DNA from: Pseudomonas izuensis
GTDB taxonomy: Bacteria > Pseudomonadota > Gammaproteobacteria > Pseudomonadales > Pseudomonadaceae
DNA: 64,000 bases
Assembly: GCF_009861505.1 (NCBI RefSeq)
Contig: NZ_WTFT01000037.1
Coordinates: forward strand, 81,681 to 145,680
Direction of reading: 5' to 3'
The number at the start of each line of letters is the position of its first letter. Position 1 is the stretch's first letter. Below the pieces are notes generated by a model. The model worked only from the letters and a program-made list of their open reading frames with translations, had not been told where the DNA came from and did no database searches. Both the position numbers and the translations under genes were made by a program. This document shows, piece by piece, positions 53,472 through 62,800 of this stretch.

Positions 53472-55598
53472 TTAAATCTCGAATTCGGACTGTAGTGCCG
53501 CCCGGACACAGTACAAAACACCCTCCGGCACTCGACCCGCAAACAGTGCGGAAATCTCCGATACGGGCGGTAATTCACCCTCTCCATCGAGAAACGCATC
53601 CTGGACTTCGCCCATCAAGTCTTCGGGCAGATCCAGCGCCTGTTCCAGGGACAACTGCTGCTTGCCAATGGCTTCGGCGAGCATGGTGTAGACGTTCTTT
53701 TCCGAGCATTGCAGCTGGCCGGCGATCTGCATCGGTGTCATGCCGGCTCGCGCCAGGGTGATCAGCTCGTGGCGCACATCGGCCACCGGCTTCGGTGCCT
53801 CGACCTGACCGCCGAGGACTTCGAGGAAGGCCTCGCCATAACGTTCCAGCTTGCGGGCGCCGACTCCGCTGACCCTGGCCATTTCCGCCAGCGAGGTCGG
53901 TTGGCTGCGCAGCATTTCCAGCAAGGTCGAGTCAGGGAAGATGACGTACGGCGGCACGCCATGCTCTTCGGCGAGTTTGCGACGCAGGGCGCGCAAGGCT
54001 TCCCATTGTTCGCGCTCTTCGCCACGCACCAGCTGGCTGGCCTGGCTCTTGCTGGTTTTCACAGTGGTTTGCGCCTTGAGGTCGCGGCGCAGTTCCAGGG
54101 TCACTTCCCCCTTGAGCAGCGGCCGGCACGTGTCGCTCAGGCGCAGGCCGCCGTAGCCCTCATGATCAACGTCGGCCAAGCCACGGGCCACCAACTGGCG
54201 GAACAGCGAGCGCCATTCGCTTTCGCCAAGCGCCTTGCCGACACCGTATACCGACAGGTGCTGATGACCGAAGCTGCGTACCTTTTCGTTATCCTTGCCC
54301 AGCAGCACATCCACCAGATGGCCCACACCGTAGCGCTGACCGGTGCGGAAGATCGCCGATAACGCCTGACGTGCTGGCTCGGTCGCATCCCAGGTCTGCA
54401 CGCCATCAATGCAGTTGTCGCAGTGGCCACAGGGCTGCGGCATGTCTTCGTCGAAATAGGCCAGCAGGGTCTGGCGGCGGCAGCGGGTCTCTTCGCACAA
54501 CGAAAGCATCGCGTCGAGCTTGTGCTGTTCCAGGCGCTTGTGACGTTCGTCACCCTCGGAGTTCTGCAGCATCTGCTTGAGCATCACCACATCTTGCAGG
54601 CCGTAGGCCATCCAGGCATCCGCCGGCAGACCGTCACGGCCGCCGCGCCCGGTTTCCTGGTAATAGGCCTCAAGAGACTTCGGCAAATCCAGGTGTGCGA
54701 CGAAACGTACGTTGGGTTTGTCGATGCCCATGCCGAACGCTACGGTGGCAACCATGATCAGGCCTTCCTCGTTGAGGAAGCGCTTCTGATGATAGGCGCG
54801 CAAATCGTTGGGCAGGCCGGCGTGGTACGGCAGCGCCGGGAAGCCCTGTTCGGTGAGGAATGCAGCGACTTCCTCGACTTTTTTGCGCGACAGGCAATAG
54901 ACGATACCGGCATCGCTGCGCCGCTCGGCGAGGAACGCCAGCAGCTGTTTGCGCGGCTGTTCCTTGGGCACGATGCGGTAAAAAATGTTCGGCCGGTCAA
55001 AGCTCGACAGGAAACGCTCGGCGTTTTGCAGGTGCAGACGAGTGACGATTTCCTCGCGGGTACGTTTGTCCGCGGTTGCGGTCAGGGCGATACGCGGCAC
55101 GTCGGGAAACATTTCCGCCAACTGGCCCAGTTGCAGGTATTCCGGGCGGAAGTCGTGGCCCCACTGTGACACGCAGTGTGCTTCGTCGATGGCGAACAGG
55201 GCGATGTTCAGCCCTTGCAGAAAGGCCAGCATGCGCGGCTGGACCAGGCGTTCCGGCGCAAGGTAAAGCATTTTCACCTCACCGCGCCGAATGCGGGCCG
55301 CCAGATCACGTTGTTGCTCGGCGCTGAGGGTGGAGTTCAATGCAGCGGCGGCCACGCCGAGCTCTTCGAGGGTGGCGACCTGATCGTCCATCAAGGCGAT
55401 CAGCGGCGACACCACCACCGCCAGGCCTTCGCGCAAGAGCGCAGGCACCTGGAAGCACAGGGATTTGCCGCCACCGGTAGGCATCAGAACCAGGGCATCG
55501 CCGCCACTGGCCACGCGCTCAATGATTGCACCCTGACGGCCACGGAAACTGTCGTAGCCGAAGATGTCCTTGAGGACGCGTTGAGCCTGTTCGAGCAT
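53472..55598 (-). CDS. recQ: ATP-dependent DNA helicase RecQ
   Basis: 3'-5' SF2 helicase for recombination and repair, 708 residues. Seen: Walker A MPTGGGKSLCF, DEAH box IDEAHCVSQWGHDF, QETGRGGRDG, the zinc-binding cysteines (CEETRCRRQ, CGHCDNC), an RQC winged helix and an HRDC domain (about 505-590, EEHGVPPYVIFPD). ATG 55598 follows GGAG; a longer frame to 55697 is not supported. A C-terminal region of about 110 residues after the HRDC is present. Confidence 0.96.
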   Translation of the reverse strand: MLEQAQRVLKDIFGYDSFRGRQGAIIERVASGGDALVLMPTGGGKSLCFQVPALLREGLAVVVSPLIALMDDQVATLEELGVAAAALNSTLSAEQQRDLAARIRRGEVKMLYLAPERLVQPRMLAFLQGLNIALFAIDEAHCVSQWGHDFRPEYLQLGQLAEMFPDVPRIALTATADKRTREEIVTRLHLQNAERFLSSFDRPNIFYRIVPKEQPRKQLLAFLAERRSDAGIVYCLSRKKVEEVAAFLTEQGFPALPYHAGLPNDLRAYHQKRFLNEEGLIMVATVAFGMGIDKPNVRFVAHLDLPKSLEAYYQETGRGGRDGLPADAWMAYGLQDVVMLKQMLQNSEGDERHKRLEQHKLDAMLSLCEETRCRRQTLLAYFDEDMPQPCGHCDNCIDGVQTWDATEPARQALSAIFRTGQRYGVGHLVDVLLGKDNEKVRSFGHQHLSVYGVGKALGESEWRSLFRQLVARGLADVDHEGYGGLRLSDTCRPLLKGEVTLELRRDLKAQTTVKTSKSQASQLVRGEEREQWEALRALRRKLAEEHGVPPYVIFPDSTLLEMLRSQPTSLAEMARVSGVGARKLERYGEAFLEVLGGQVEAPKPVADVRHELITLARAGMTPMQIAGQLQCSEKNVYTMLAEAIGKQQLSLEQALDLPEDLMGEVQDAFLDGEGELPPVSEISALFAGRVPEGVLYCVRAALQSEFEI

Positions 55599-55872
55599 AA
55601 AAACTCCAAAAATCACCGAAACATCCCTGCCAAGGCTGGTGCAGAACGCGCAATGTTGCACCGACAAATCGTAAGTGCGCATTGCATGACGCTTCACATT
55701 TCAGCCATGACGCCAGCAGGGCATCACAAAACGCGCGAGTATACCCGAGCCCCGTCCGGCAAAGGGCGCCGCTGAGAAGACACACTGAGATGCAAAAATG
55801 CCTTGCGGCTGGCCCAAGCGCTCAAGAAGGCCTAGAATTCCCGCATCGAATATTCCCCAAGGTAGTCCTTTA

Positions 55873-56460
55873 ATGTCCTTCGCTGAGCAACTAACCCGCC
55901 TGCAAGTCTTCCTCGACGCCGATGAACTGCATGACGAGGCGCTGGACTACGTGGCCGCCCACGGCTACCTCACCGCCCTGTCGATCTGTTCCGAAGTCGT
56001 ACCCGATCGTGAGTGGATCGACGCTTTGTTCGCCGAAGAGCCACATTACAGCGGCGAAGCCCAGCGCGAAGAGATCGAAGCCACGCTGATCGGCCTCAAG
56101 GCACACATCGCCCGTCAACTGGCTTCGGACGAAGAGTTCGAGCTGCCATGCGACCTGGATCTGGGCGACGACCCCGATGACTCCGAACTGCGCGGCTGGT
56201 GCATCGGTTTCATGGAAGGCGTGTTCCTGCGCGAAGAAGCCTGGTTTGAAACCGCCGAAGACGAAGTGAGCGAAATGCTGTTGCCGATCATGGTCGGTTC
56301 GGGCCTGTTCGACGAGCAACCGGAGTTCTCCGACATTGCCGCCGACGCCAACCTGATGGACGACATGATCGTACAGATCCCGGAAGCCCTGACTGCGCTG
56401 TACCTGCTGTGCAACGCACCAGACGAAAAGCCGGCGATCCTCAAGCCTCGTCACCACTAA
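55873..56460 (+). CDS. YecA/YgfB-type UPF0149 family protein
   Basis: A 195-residue, strongly acidic, helical protein of the UPF0149 (YecA/YgfB) group; the family lacks an assigned role. It has DELHDEALDYVAAHGYLTAL and the signature LRGWCIGFMEGV. No SEC-C metal-binding tail is visible. ATG 55873. It is divergent from recQ and 10 bases upstream of ybaN, so likely co-transcribed with it. Confidence 0.87.
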   Translation: MSFAEQLTRLQVFLDADELHDEALDYVAAHGYLTALSICSEVVPDREWIDALFAEEPHYSGEAQREEIEATLIGLKAHIARQLASDEEFELPCDLDLGDDPDDSELRGWCIGFMEGVFLREEAWFETAEDEVSEMLLPIMVGSGLFDEQPEFSDIAADANLMDDMIVQIPEALTALYLLCNAPDEKPAILKPRHH

Positions 56461-56470
56461 GGTCCTGCCT

Positions 56471-56866
56471 ATGGACAACCCCATAGGCAACCGCCCCCTG
56501 ATGTTGCGCTACGTGCTGCTGGCCATCGGCTGGCTGAGCGTAGCGCTGGGGGTGATCGGGATTTTCCTGCCGGTGTTGCCCACCACGCCTTTCCTGTTGC
56601 TGGCGGCCGCCTGTTTCGCCCGCAGCTCGCCACGCTTCTATCAATGGCTGGTCGATCATCCACGGCTCGGCCCATGGATTCGCGACTATCTCGACGGCAA
56701 CGGCATTCCGCTCAAGGGCAAGGTCTACGCCATCGGCTTGATGTGGGCGAGCATTCTGTTTTCCTGCTATCTGGTGCCAATGCCCTGGGCACGCGGGTTC
56801 ATGCTGACCAGTGCGGTGTTGGTGACGGTTTACATCCTTCGGCAGAAGACCCTGCGTAAATCCTGA
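56471..56866 (+). CDS. YbaN family membrane protein (DUF454)
   Basis: A 131-residue inner-membrane protein with about three or four transmembrane helices and the DUF454 motifs GVIGIFLPVLPTTPFLLLAA and CFARSSPRFYQWLVDHPRLG. The function is unknown. It follows the UPF0149 gene by 10 bases. A REPIN follows. Confidence 0.9.
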   Translation: MDNPIGNRPLMLRYVLLAIGWLSVALGVIGIFLPVLPTTPFLLLAAACFARSSPRFYQWLVDHPRLGPWIRDYLDGNGIPLKGKVYAIGLMWASILFSCYLVPMPWARGFMLTSAVLVTVYILRQKTLRKS

Positions 56867-56875
56867 TACCCGCCC

Positions 56876-56977
56876 CCTGTAGGAGCGAGCCTGCTCGCGA
56901 AGAACGCCCTGGCAACGCGATCATTCAGGCAGTACGCGTTATCGTTCACGTCCTTCGCGAGCAGGCTCGCTCCCACA
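56876..56977. repeat. REPIN
   Basis: CCTGTAGGAGCGAGCCTGCT with arm GAGCAGGCTCGCTCCCACA. Spacer about 55 bases; one arm TGTAG, the other TGTGG. It sits before lapG. Confidence 0.87.
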
Positions 56978-57050
56978 ATTGCCGACGACCAGCCCTCCCC
57001 CACACCAAACACCACCTAGACTTCACCAATCTGCACCCGAGCCGCCCGCC

Positions 57051-57758
57051 ATGCCCCGCAGTCCGCGTAGTCCAGGATGGCCAACGCCCCGGCTTCGGTT
57101 CGGCGGCTGGCTGCTGCTGAGCGGTTTGCTGCTGAGCATGCTTGGCAGTGCCTGGGCCGACTGGGATTTTGCGCAGATCCTGCTAGCCGCCGAAAATCAC
57201 TACGGCACCCTCGACCCGGCGCGGGGACGAATCGAGGCCTGGGGTCAAATGCTGCAAGACGAACGCAATGCACCCGAGCGCGAACAGCTGAACGCGGTCA
57301 ATCGCTTCTTCAATCAGCAACTGAGTTTTCAGGACGACACGCGCATCTGGCATCAGACCGATTACTGGGCCACACCCGTCGAGTCCCTGAGCAAGGGTGC
57401 CGCCGACTGCGAGGACTACGCCCTGGCGAAATATTTCAGCTTGCGCCATCTCGGGATTCCCAGCGAAAAGCTGCGCATCACCTACGTCAAGGCGCTGACC
57501 CAGAACCAGGCGCACATGGTGCTAACGTTCTATAGCAGCCCCACCGCCGACCCGCTGGTACTGGACAACCTGATCGGCGACATCCGCCCGGCTTCGCAAC
57601 GCAAAGACCTGCTGCCGGTGTACGCCTTCAACGCCGAGGGCCTGTACCTGCCGGGGAGCAATGGCGGCAAACGCAGCAGCGACTCGAAAAAATTGTCGCG
57701 CTGGCAAGATGTATTACAAAAGATGCAGACTGAAGGCTTCGCCGTAGGTGATGGTTGA
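57051..57758 (+). CDS. lapG: Periplasmic cysteine protease LapG
   Basis: Calcium-dependent cysteine protease that cuts the N-terminal anchor of LapA, releasing it and dispersing biofilm. 235 residues with a signal peptide (LLLSGLLLSMLGSAWA). Bacterial-transglutaminase-like catalytic triad: Cys120 in GAADCEDYALAKYF, His155 in QAHMVL and Asp172 in LDNLIGD. ATG 57051 is taken; a TTG at 56979 is less likely, and the binding site is weak. It is 21 bases upstream of lapD, its inhibitor, and in the same operon. Confidence 0.93.
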   Translation: MPRSPRSPGWPTPRLRFGGWLLLSGLLLSMLGSAWADWDFAQILLAAENHYGTLDPARGRIEAWGQMLQDERNAPEREQLNAVNRFFNQQLSFQDDTRIWHQTDYWATPVESLSKGAADCEDYALAKYFSLRHLGIPSEKLRITYVKALTQNQAHMVLTFYSSPTADPLVLDNLIGDIRPASQRKDLLPVYAFNAEGLYLPGSNGGKRSSDSKKLSRWQDVLQKMQTEGFAVGDG

Positions 57759-57779
57759 AGCTGCCGCAAGGAGCGATCC

Positions 57780-59720
57780 ATGAAACTGCGCAATCAATTG
57801 TTTCTCGCCATATGCCTGTTCCTGCTGGTGGCCTTCAGCGGCAGCTTTTTTGTCAGTCTGGAAAGCTCACGCGAACAGATGCTCGGCCAGTTGCGCTCCC
57901 ACGCCCAGGACGCAGCCACGGCACTGGGTCTGTCGCTGACCGCGCAGATCGATGATCCGGCGATGATGGAACTGATGGTCAGTTCGATTTTTGACAGTGG
58001 CTACTTCAGCAGCATTCGCATCATCGACGTCGAGGGTGAACAGGTACTGGTAGAGCGCAACGCACCGGCACGGATCGAGGGCGTGCCAGGCTGGTTTGTC
58101 AGTCTGGTCAATCTGCATCATCAGGGCGGTGACGCGTTGATCATGCGCGGCTGGGAACAGGCGGCACGGGTCGAAGTGCTCAGTAATCCGCAATTTGCCC
58201 TGGCCAAACTCTGGGACAGTACCCTCGGCAGCCTGATCTGGCTGATCGTGTGCGGATTGCTCAGCGCCGTGTTCGGGGGTTGGCTGTTGCGTCGGCAACT
58301 CCGTCCACTCGAAACCTTGGTCAAACAGGCAGAAGCCATCAGTAAACGCGAATTCCTGAGCCTGCCGAAACTGCCCCGCACACCGGAATTGAAACGCGTC
58401 GTGCTGGCAATGAACCAGATGGTCGAGAAGCTCAAGGCGTTGTTCACTGAAGAGGCGGCGCGCAGTGAGAAGCTGCGCAGCGAATCCTATCAGGACAGCC
58501 TGACCGGGCTGGCCAACCGACGCTTGCTGGATGAACAACTGGCAGACCACTTGCTGGTCGCCGAGCAACATTGCGATGGTCATTTGCTGATGTTGCGGAT
58601 CAATGACTTGACCGGTCTCAATCAACGCCTGGGCGGGCAACGCACCGATGCGTTGATCGGCACAGTCGGCGAACTGCTCAAGCGTTTGACCCAACTGCCT
58701 GAACGACGCACCTGGCTAGCGGCGCGCAATCGGGGGGGTGAATTCAGCCTGCTGACGCAGGGTCTGAGTACCGAGGACGCCGCACGCCTCGCCGCCGAAA
58801 TCAGTGCCACTCTGGAAAACCTGCGTCAGACCGGTGCCAGTGACTGCATGCCAGTTGCGCATCTGGGTATCGTCGCCTACCACCCCGGTGAACCGGCCAG
58901 CGAGGTGCTCATGCGACTTGATCAGGCGCTGACCCAGGCCCAACAACACCCCGAGCGACCGTGGGTCCAACTGAGCCACCTCGAGACCCCACCGACCCCG
59001 TCCCAATACGATTGGCGCAGCTGGATCGACGACGCCCTGAGCCAAGGTCAATTGCTGCTGTATTTTCAGCCGGTGGTGCAATGCGCCGACACCAGTGAAG
59101 TGCTGCATCACAAAGTCCTGGCACGCTTGCTCGATCCGCAGGGCCACGCAATTGCCGCCGGGCATTTCCTGCCGTGGATCGAGCGTCTCGGCTGGTCCGC
59201 ACGTTTCGACCTGGCCATGCTCGAAGCGACCCTCGAATACCTCGCCGTCAATCGTTGGCCGTTGGCGCTGAGCCTGTCGGGCAGCACCTTGCGCGATCAG
59301 CCGCAGCTGCAACTGATCCTCGACATGCTCGAATCACTGCCGGAACTGGCACCGTTGCTGACCCTGGAAATCGATGAACGCCAACTGCCGCCTCCCGAGG
59401 AACTGCAGCGATTGAGCCATAGCCTGCTCGACACCGGCTATCGCATCGGCCTGCAGCATTTCGGAGGCAGCTTCAGCCAGATCGGTAACCTCACCCAATT
59501 GGGCCTGGCGTATCTGAAAATCGATGGTGCCTACATTCGGCATATCGATGAACAACAGGATAAACGCCTGTTTATCGAGGCGATCTTCAGGGCCACCAAC
59601 AACATTGATTTGCCATTGATTGCAGAAATGGTCGAGACCCAGGGAGAGCTGGATACGATCAAGGCGTTGGGGGTATTCGGGGTGATGGGCAGATTGATTG
59701 GACCGCCGGAGCCGATGTGA
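57780..59720 (+). CDS. lapD: Cyclic-di-GMP effector LapD
   Basis: Inner-membrane receptor of 646 residues: TM1 (about 5-25), periplasmic LapD output domain (about 26-150), TM2 (about 150-170), HAMP (about 175-220), then degenerate GGDEF and EAL domains. The GGDEF active site reads RGGEF (Arg318-Phe322), with Gly where Asp/Glu is catalytic. The EAL motif is replaced by Lys445-Val-Leu (KVLARLL). Hence it binds c-di-GMP but should neither make nor break it. When c-di-GMP is high it holds LapG at the periplasmic face, so LapA stays attached. Confidence 0.95.
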   Translation: MKLRNQLFLAICLFLLVAFSGSFFVSLESSREQMLGQLRSHAQDAATALGLSLTAQIDDPAMMELMVSSIFDSGYFSSIRIIDVEGEQVLVERNAPARIEGVPGWFVSLVNLHHQGGDALIMRGWEQAARVEVLSNPQFALAKLWDSTLGSLIWLIVCGLLSAVFGGWLLRRQLRPLETLVKQAEAISKREFLSLPKLPRTPELKRVVLAMNQMVEKLKALFTEEAARSEKLRSESYQDSLTGLANRRLLDEQLADHLLVAEQHCDGHLLMLRINDLTGLNQRLGGQRTDALIGTVGELLKRLTQLPERRTWLAARNRGGEFSLLTQGLSTEDAARLAAEISATLENLRQTGASDCMPVAHLGIVAYHPGEPASEVLMRLDQALTQAQQHPERPWVQLSHLETPPTPSQYDWRSWIDDALSQGQLLLYFQPVVQCADTSEVLHHKVLARLLDPQGHAIAAGHFLPWIERLGWSARFDLAMLEATLEYLAVNRWPLALSLSGSTLRDQPQLQLILDMLESLPELAPLLTLEIDERQLPPPEELQRLSHSLLDTGYRIGLQHFGGSFSQIGNLTQLGLAYLKIDGAYIRHIDEQQDKRLFIEAIFRATNNIDLPLIAEMVETQGELDTIKALGVFGVMGRLIGPPEPM

Positions 59721-59735
59721 ATAACTCCATGTAAC

Positions 59736-59829
59736 CCTGTGGGAGCGAGCCTGCTCGCGAAAGCGGTGGCTCAGTCAACATCACTGTTGAATCTGAGTCC
59801 GCATTCGCGAGCAGGCTCGCTCCCACAGG
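59736..59829. repeat. REPIN
   Basis: CCTGTGGGAGCGAGCCTGCT with complement CGAGCAGGCTCGCTCCCACA and an end at 59829. It lies between the convergent lapD and lapA 3' ends. Confidence 0.9.
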
Positions 59830-59855
59830 GGATTTGTGTGAACCAGGCCTTCAGA

Positions 59856-62800
59856 TCACACGGTATCCACCTTCAACGAATGATCGTTAAGCATGCCGTT
59901 GATGATGGTTGCCGAGTCTGCACCGGAAATCACCCCGCCCGCCCCCGGCGTGACGCCGTAATGGCTGGCCAGGTTGACGCCGGCCAGGTCGATGGTCTGG
60001 TTCGGTGCCGCGCCTGCCATGGCGCTGACGTCGATGCTGGTCACCAGTGACGCGCCGCTGCCACTGACGGTGAAGTGCAGGTAGTCATCCAGCGAGGCCG
60101 CGGTGCCGTTCTCCCCTTGCAGCAGTTGCGACAGGTCGAGTTTGTCGGTGCCCGGCGTAAAGTCGGTGATCACGTCATGGCCGCTGTTGCCCTTGAGCCA
60201 CTGGAAGGTGTCCGCACCGCTGCCGCCGGTCAGGGTATTGTTGCCCAGGCCGCCGATCAGCAAGTCGTCCCCGCCGCCGCCATTGAGCACGTCGTTGCCC
60301 AGGCCGCCGGTGATGATGTTGCTGTTGTTGTCACCGGTCAGGTTGTCGTTGTAGTTCGAACCCACGAGATTCTCGATGCCCGTCAGGGTGTCGGTGCCGG
60401 CGCCGAAAGTATTCTGCGCCCCGGCCAACCCCAGATTGACCGTGACACCAGCCGTGGCATGGGCATAGCTGGCGGTATCGTTGCCGGTGCCGCCGTCGAG
60501 CAGGTCATTGCCCGGCCCGCTGAACAGCAAGTCATTGCCGGCACCGCCGTGCAACTCGTTGTTGCCGGTGCCAGCGACGAGGATGTCGTTGCCGTCACCG
60601 GCATTGAGGATGTTGTCGCCGCTGCCCGCCACCAGCGTGTCGTTGCCGGCGGTCCCGGTGAGGGTGTGCCCATCCTGGTAGCTGATTGACACGTTGGCGC
60701 TGTCGCTGCCGCCATGGCTATCGCTGACGGTGTAGGTGCCGTGGTAGTCCGGGGTGATGTCATGCGCCCCGGAATAGTCGAGTTTCATCGTCAGCTGGTA
60801 GTTTTCCGAGTTGTTGACGCCGCTGCCGCTGGTGTTGGTGATGTTGGTGACGTGGATCTGGTACACGCCGTCCGACGCCGCCGTGATGGTCTGGCCATCG
60901 GCGAGCGCAATCCAGGCGCCGCCGTTGATGGAGTACTCCATGGTGATATGGCCGGCGGCCAGGTTGTGGTCCAGGTTGAGGGTTTCGCCCTGTTTGAGGT
61001 TGACGGTGATGCGGTCCTCATCGTTGGTGTTGGCCGCGGTGACCGGCCCCAGATAACCACTGATCACCAGCAATGCCGTCATCGTGGCGGTATTGGCCGC
61101 GAATGCACCGCGCACATCGGCCAGGCTCTGGTTGCTCGGTTTGACACCGCTGCCGGAGAAGTTGATCACACCGGTACCGGTGAAGTCCGCGCCCTTGGCC
61201 AACCAGCCCGTAGTGAAGGTGGTTGGCGATGCGTTGAGCGAATCGCCATTGGGGTCGGTGTCATTGGCCACCAGTAACTCGCCCGGCACCGATATGTTGC
61301 CCGAGAGCACGTTGGTAATGATGTGATCATCGGTGGCCACCGGTGGCGCATTCGGAATGACTTTGACTACCAGGCTCGAACTGGCGAGATCGCCATCGTT
61401 GTCGCTGACGGTGAAGCCGATGTTTTCGGTGAGCACCACCGAGGTGGTTTTCTGCGACACATAGCTGTATTCGCCGGTATCGAGGTTCACCACCAGGGTG
61501 CCTTTGTTGTCGGTGGCGATGCTCAACGTGTTGTTGGTGGTGTTGAAGGTGCCATGGTTGGCACCGCCGCTGAAGCTCAGCGAACCCTGGTTGCTGTTGC
61601 CTTTCGGGTCATAGGTGTAAGTGGTGCCATCGACGGTGATGGTTTTGATGAAGCCGCCGTCGGCCCCGAACGAACCGCCCTCGCCCAGCAACGAACCGGT
61701 GACAGGCACGCCGATAACGGTGCCCGAGAGCACCGAGTTGAGTTGCCCCAGGTCGGTGACGATCACCGCGTTGGTATTGGTGCCTGTGCCGGTACCGTCA
61801 TAGGCCAGCGGATCGAGGGCAGCGTTATCGACGCCTTTGCCCAGGCCGATCGCGTAGCTCTTGATCTGATTCTCGGTGAGGAAATCTTTCCAGTTCGCCT
61901 CGTCCCCTCCACCAATGGAGCCTTCGTTGGGTTTGCCGTCGGAGAAGAAATAACCGACGTTCTGTGCCCCTGTGAGTTTGCCGTTGGTGTTAAACGCATC
62001 TTGCGCCACAGCCACCGCCGCGTCGTAGTTGGTACCGCCGCCCGCCGACAGGCCGGAGATGATCGACTTGGCCGTGGCCACATCCACCCATACCGAGGTT
62101 TTGTCGGTGGCGTTGCTGCTGAACGTCACGATCTGCACTTTGACATCGCCAAGGTCGTCGTACTTGTCGAGCAATGCACTGATCGCCTGCTTGGCCAGCT
62201 CCAGCCGCGAGAGGCCCGGTACACCCGATGAGTCGGCCATGCTGCCGGACACGTCAATGATCAGCAGCAGGTTGGAGTCGATCTCGACCGCTGACACCGA
62301 CCGCTCCGAGGCCACGGCTTTGGGCACGTCATCGACGATGTTCACCACGATGGTGCTGGTGGTGCTGTTGCCCAGCGCATCGGTGGCTTTGTAGGTAAAA
62401 CTTTCGCTCAGAGTGTTCGGGCCATCGTTGGCGCCCGGCGCGGTTTTCGGCGCCGAGGTCAGGGTGTAGGTGTAGGTGCCGTCGGGGTTGAGCAGGATCT
62501 GCCCATACGTTCCGGTGGCGCTGCCGACCAGGGTGTAGGTGATCGTCCCGACAGCGCCGGTGACCGAGCCGACCAGCGTGCCGCTGGCGGTTTCGCCGGT
62601 ATTGCCCGGTTCGCTGCCGGTGACGCTGCCGGCGGCCAGGTCCTGACCGTCCTTGCTCAGGTCCAGGGCTTTTTCGTACACGGTGACGTCGCTGTCGCTG
62701 ACGGCTTTCAGGCAGCTGTTGTACACGTCGATGGTGATAGTGGTGGTGCTCTCGTCGCCATCGGCATCGCGTACGGTGTAAGTGAAGGTATCGGTAGCGC

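Noticed and set aside
832..59829. REPIN copies considered as terminators or IS ends
   Set aside because: They lack consistent T-runs and any transposase gene between arms; paired REP structure explains them better.
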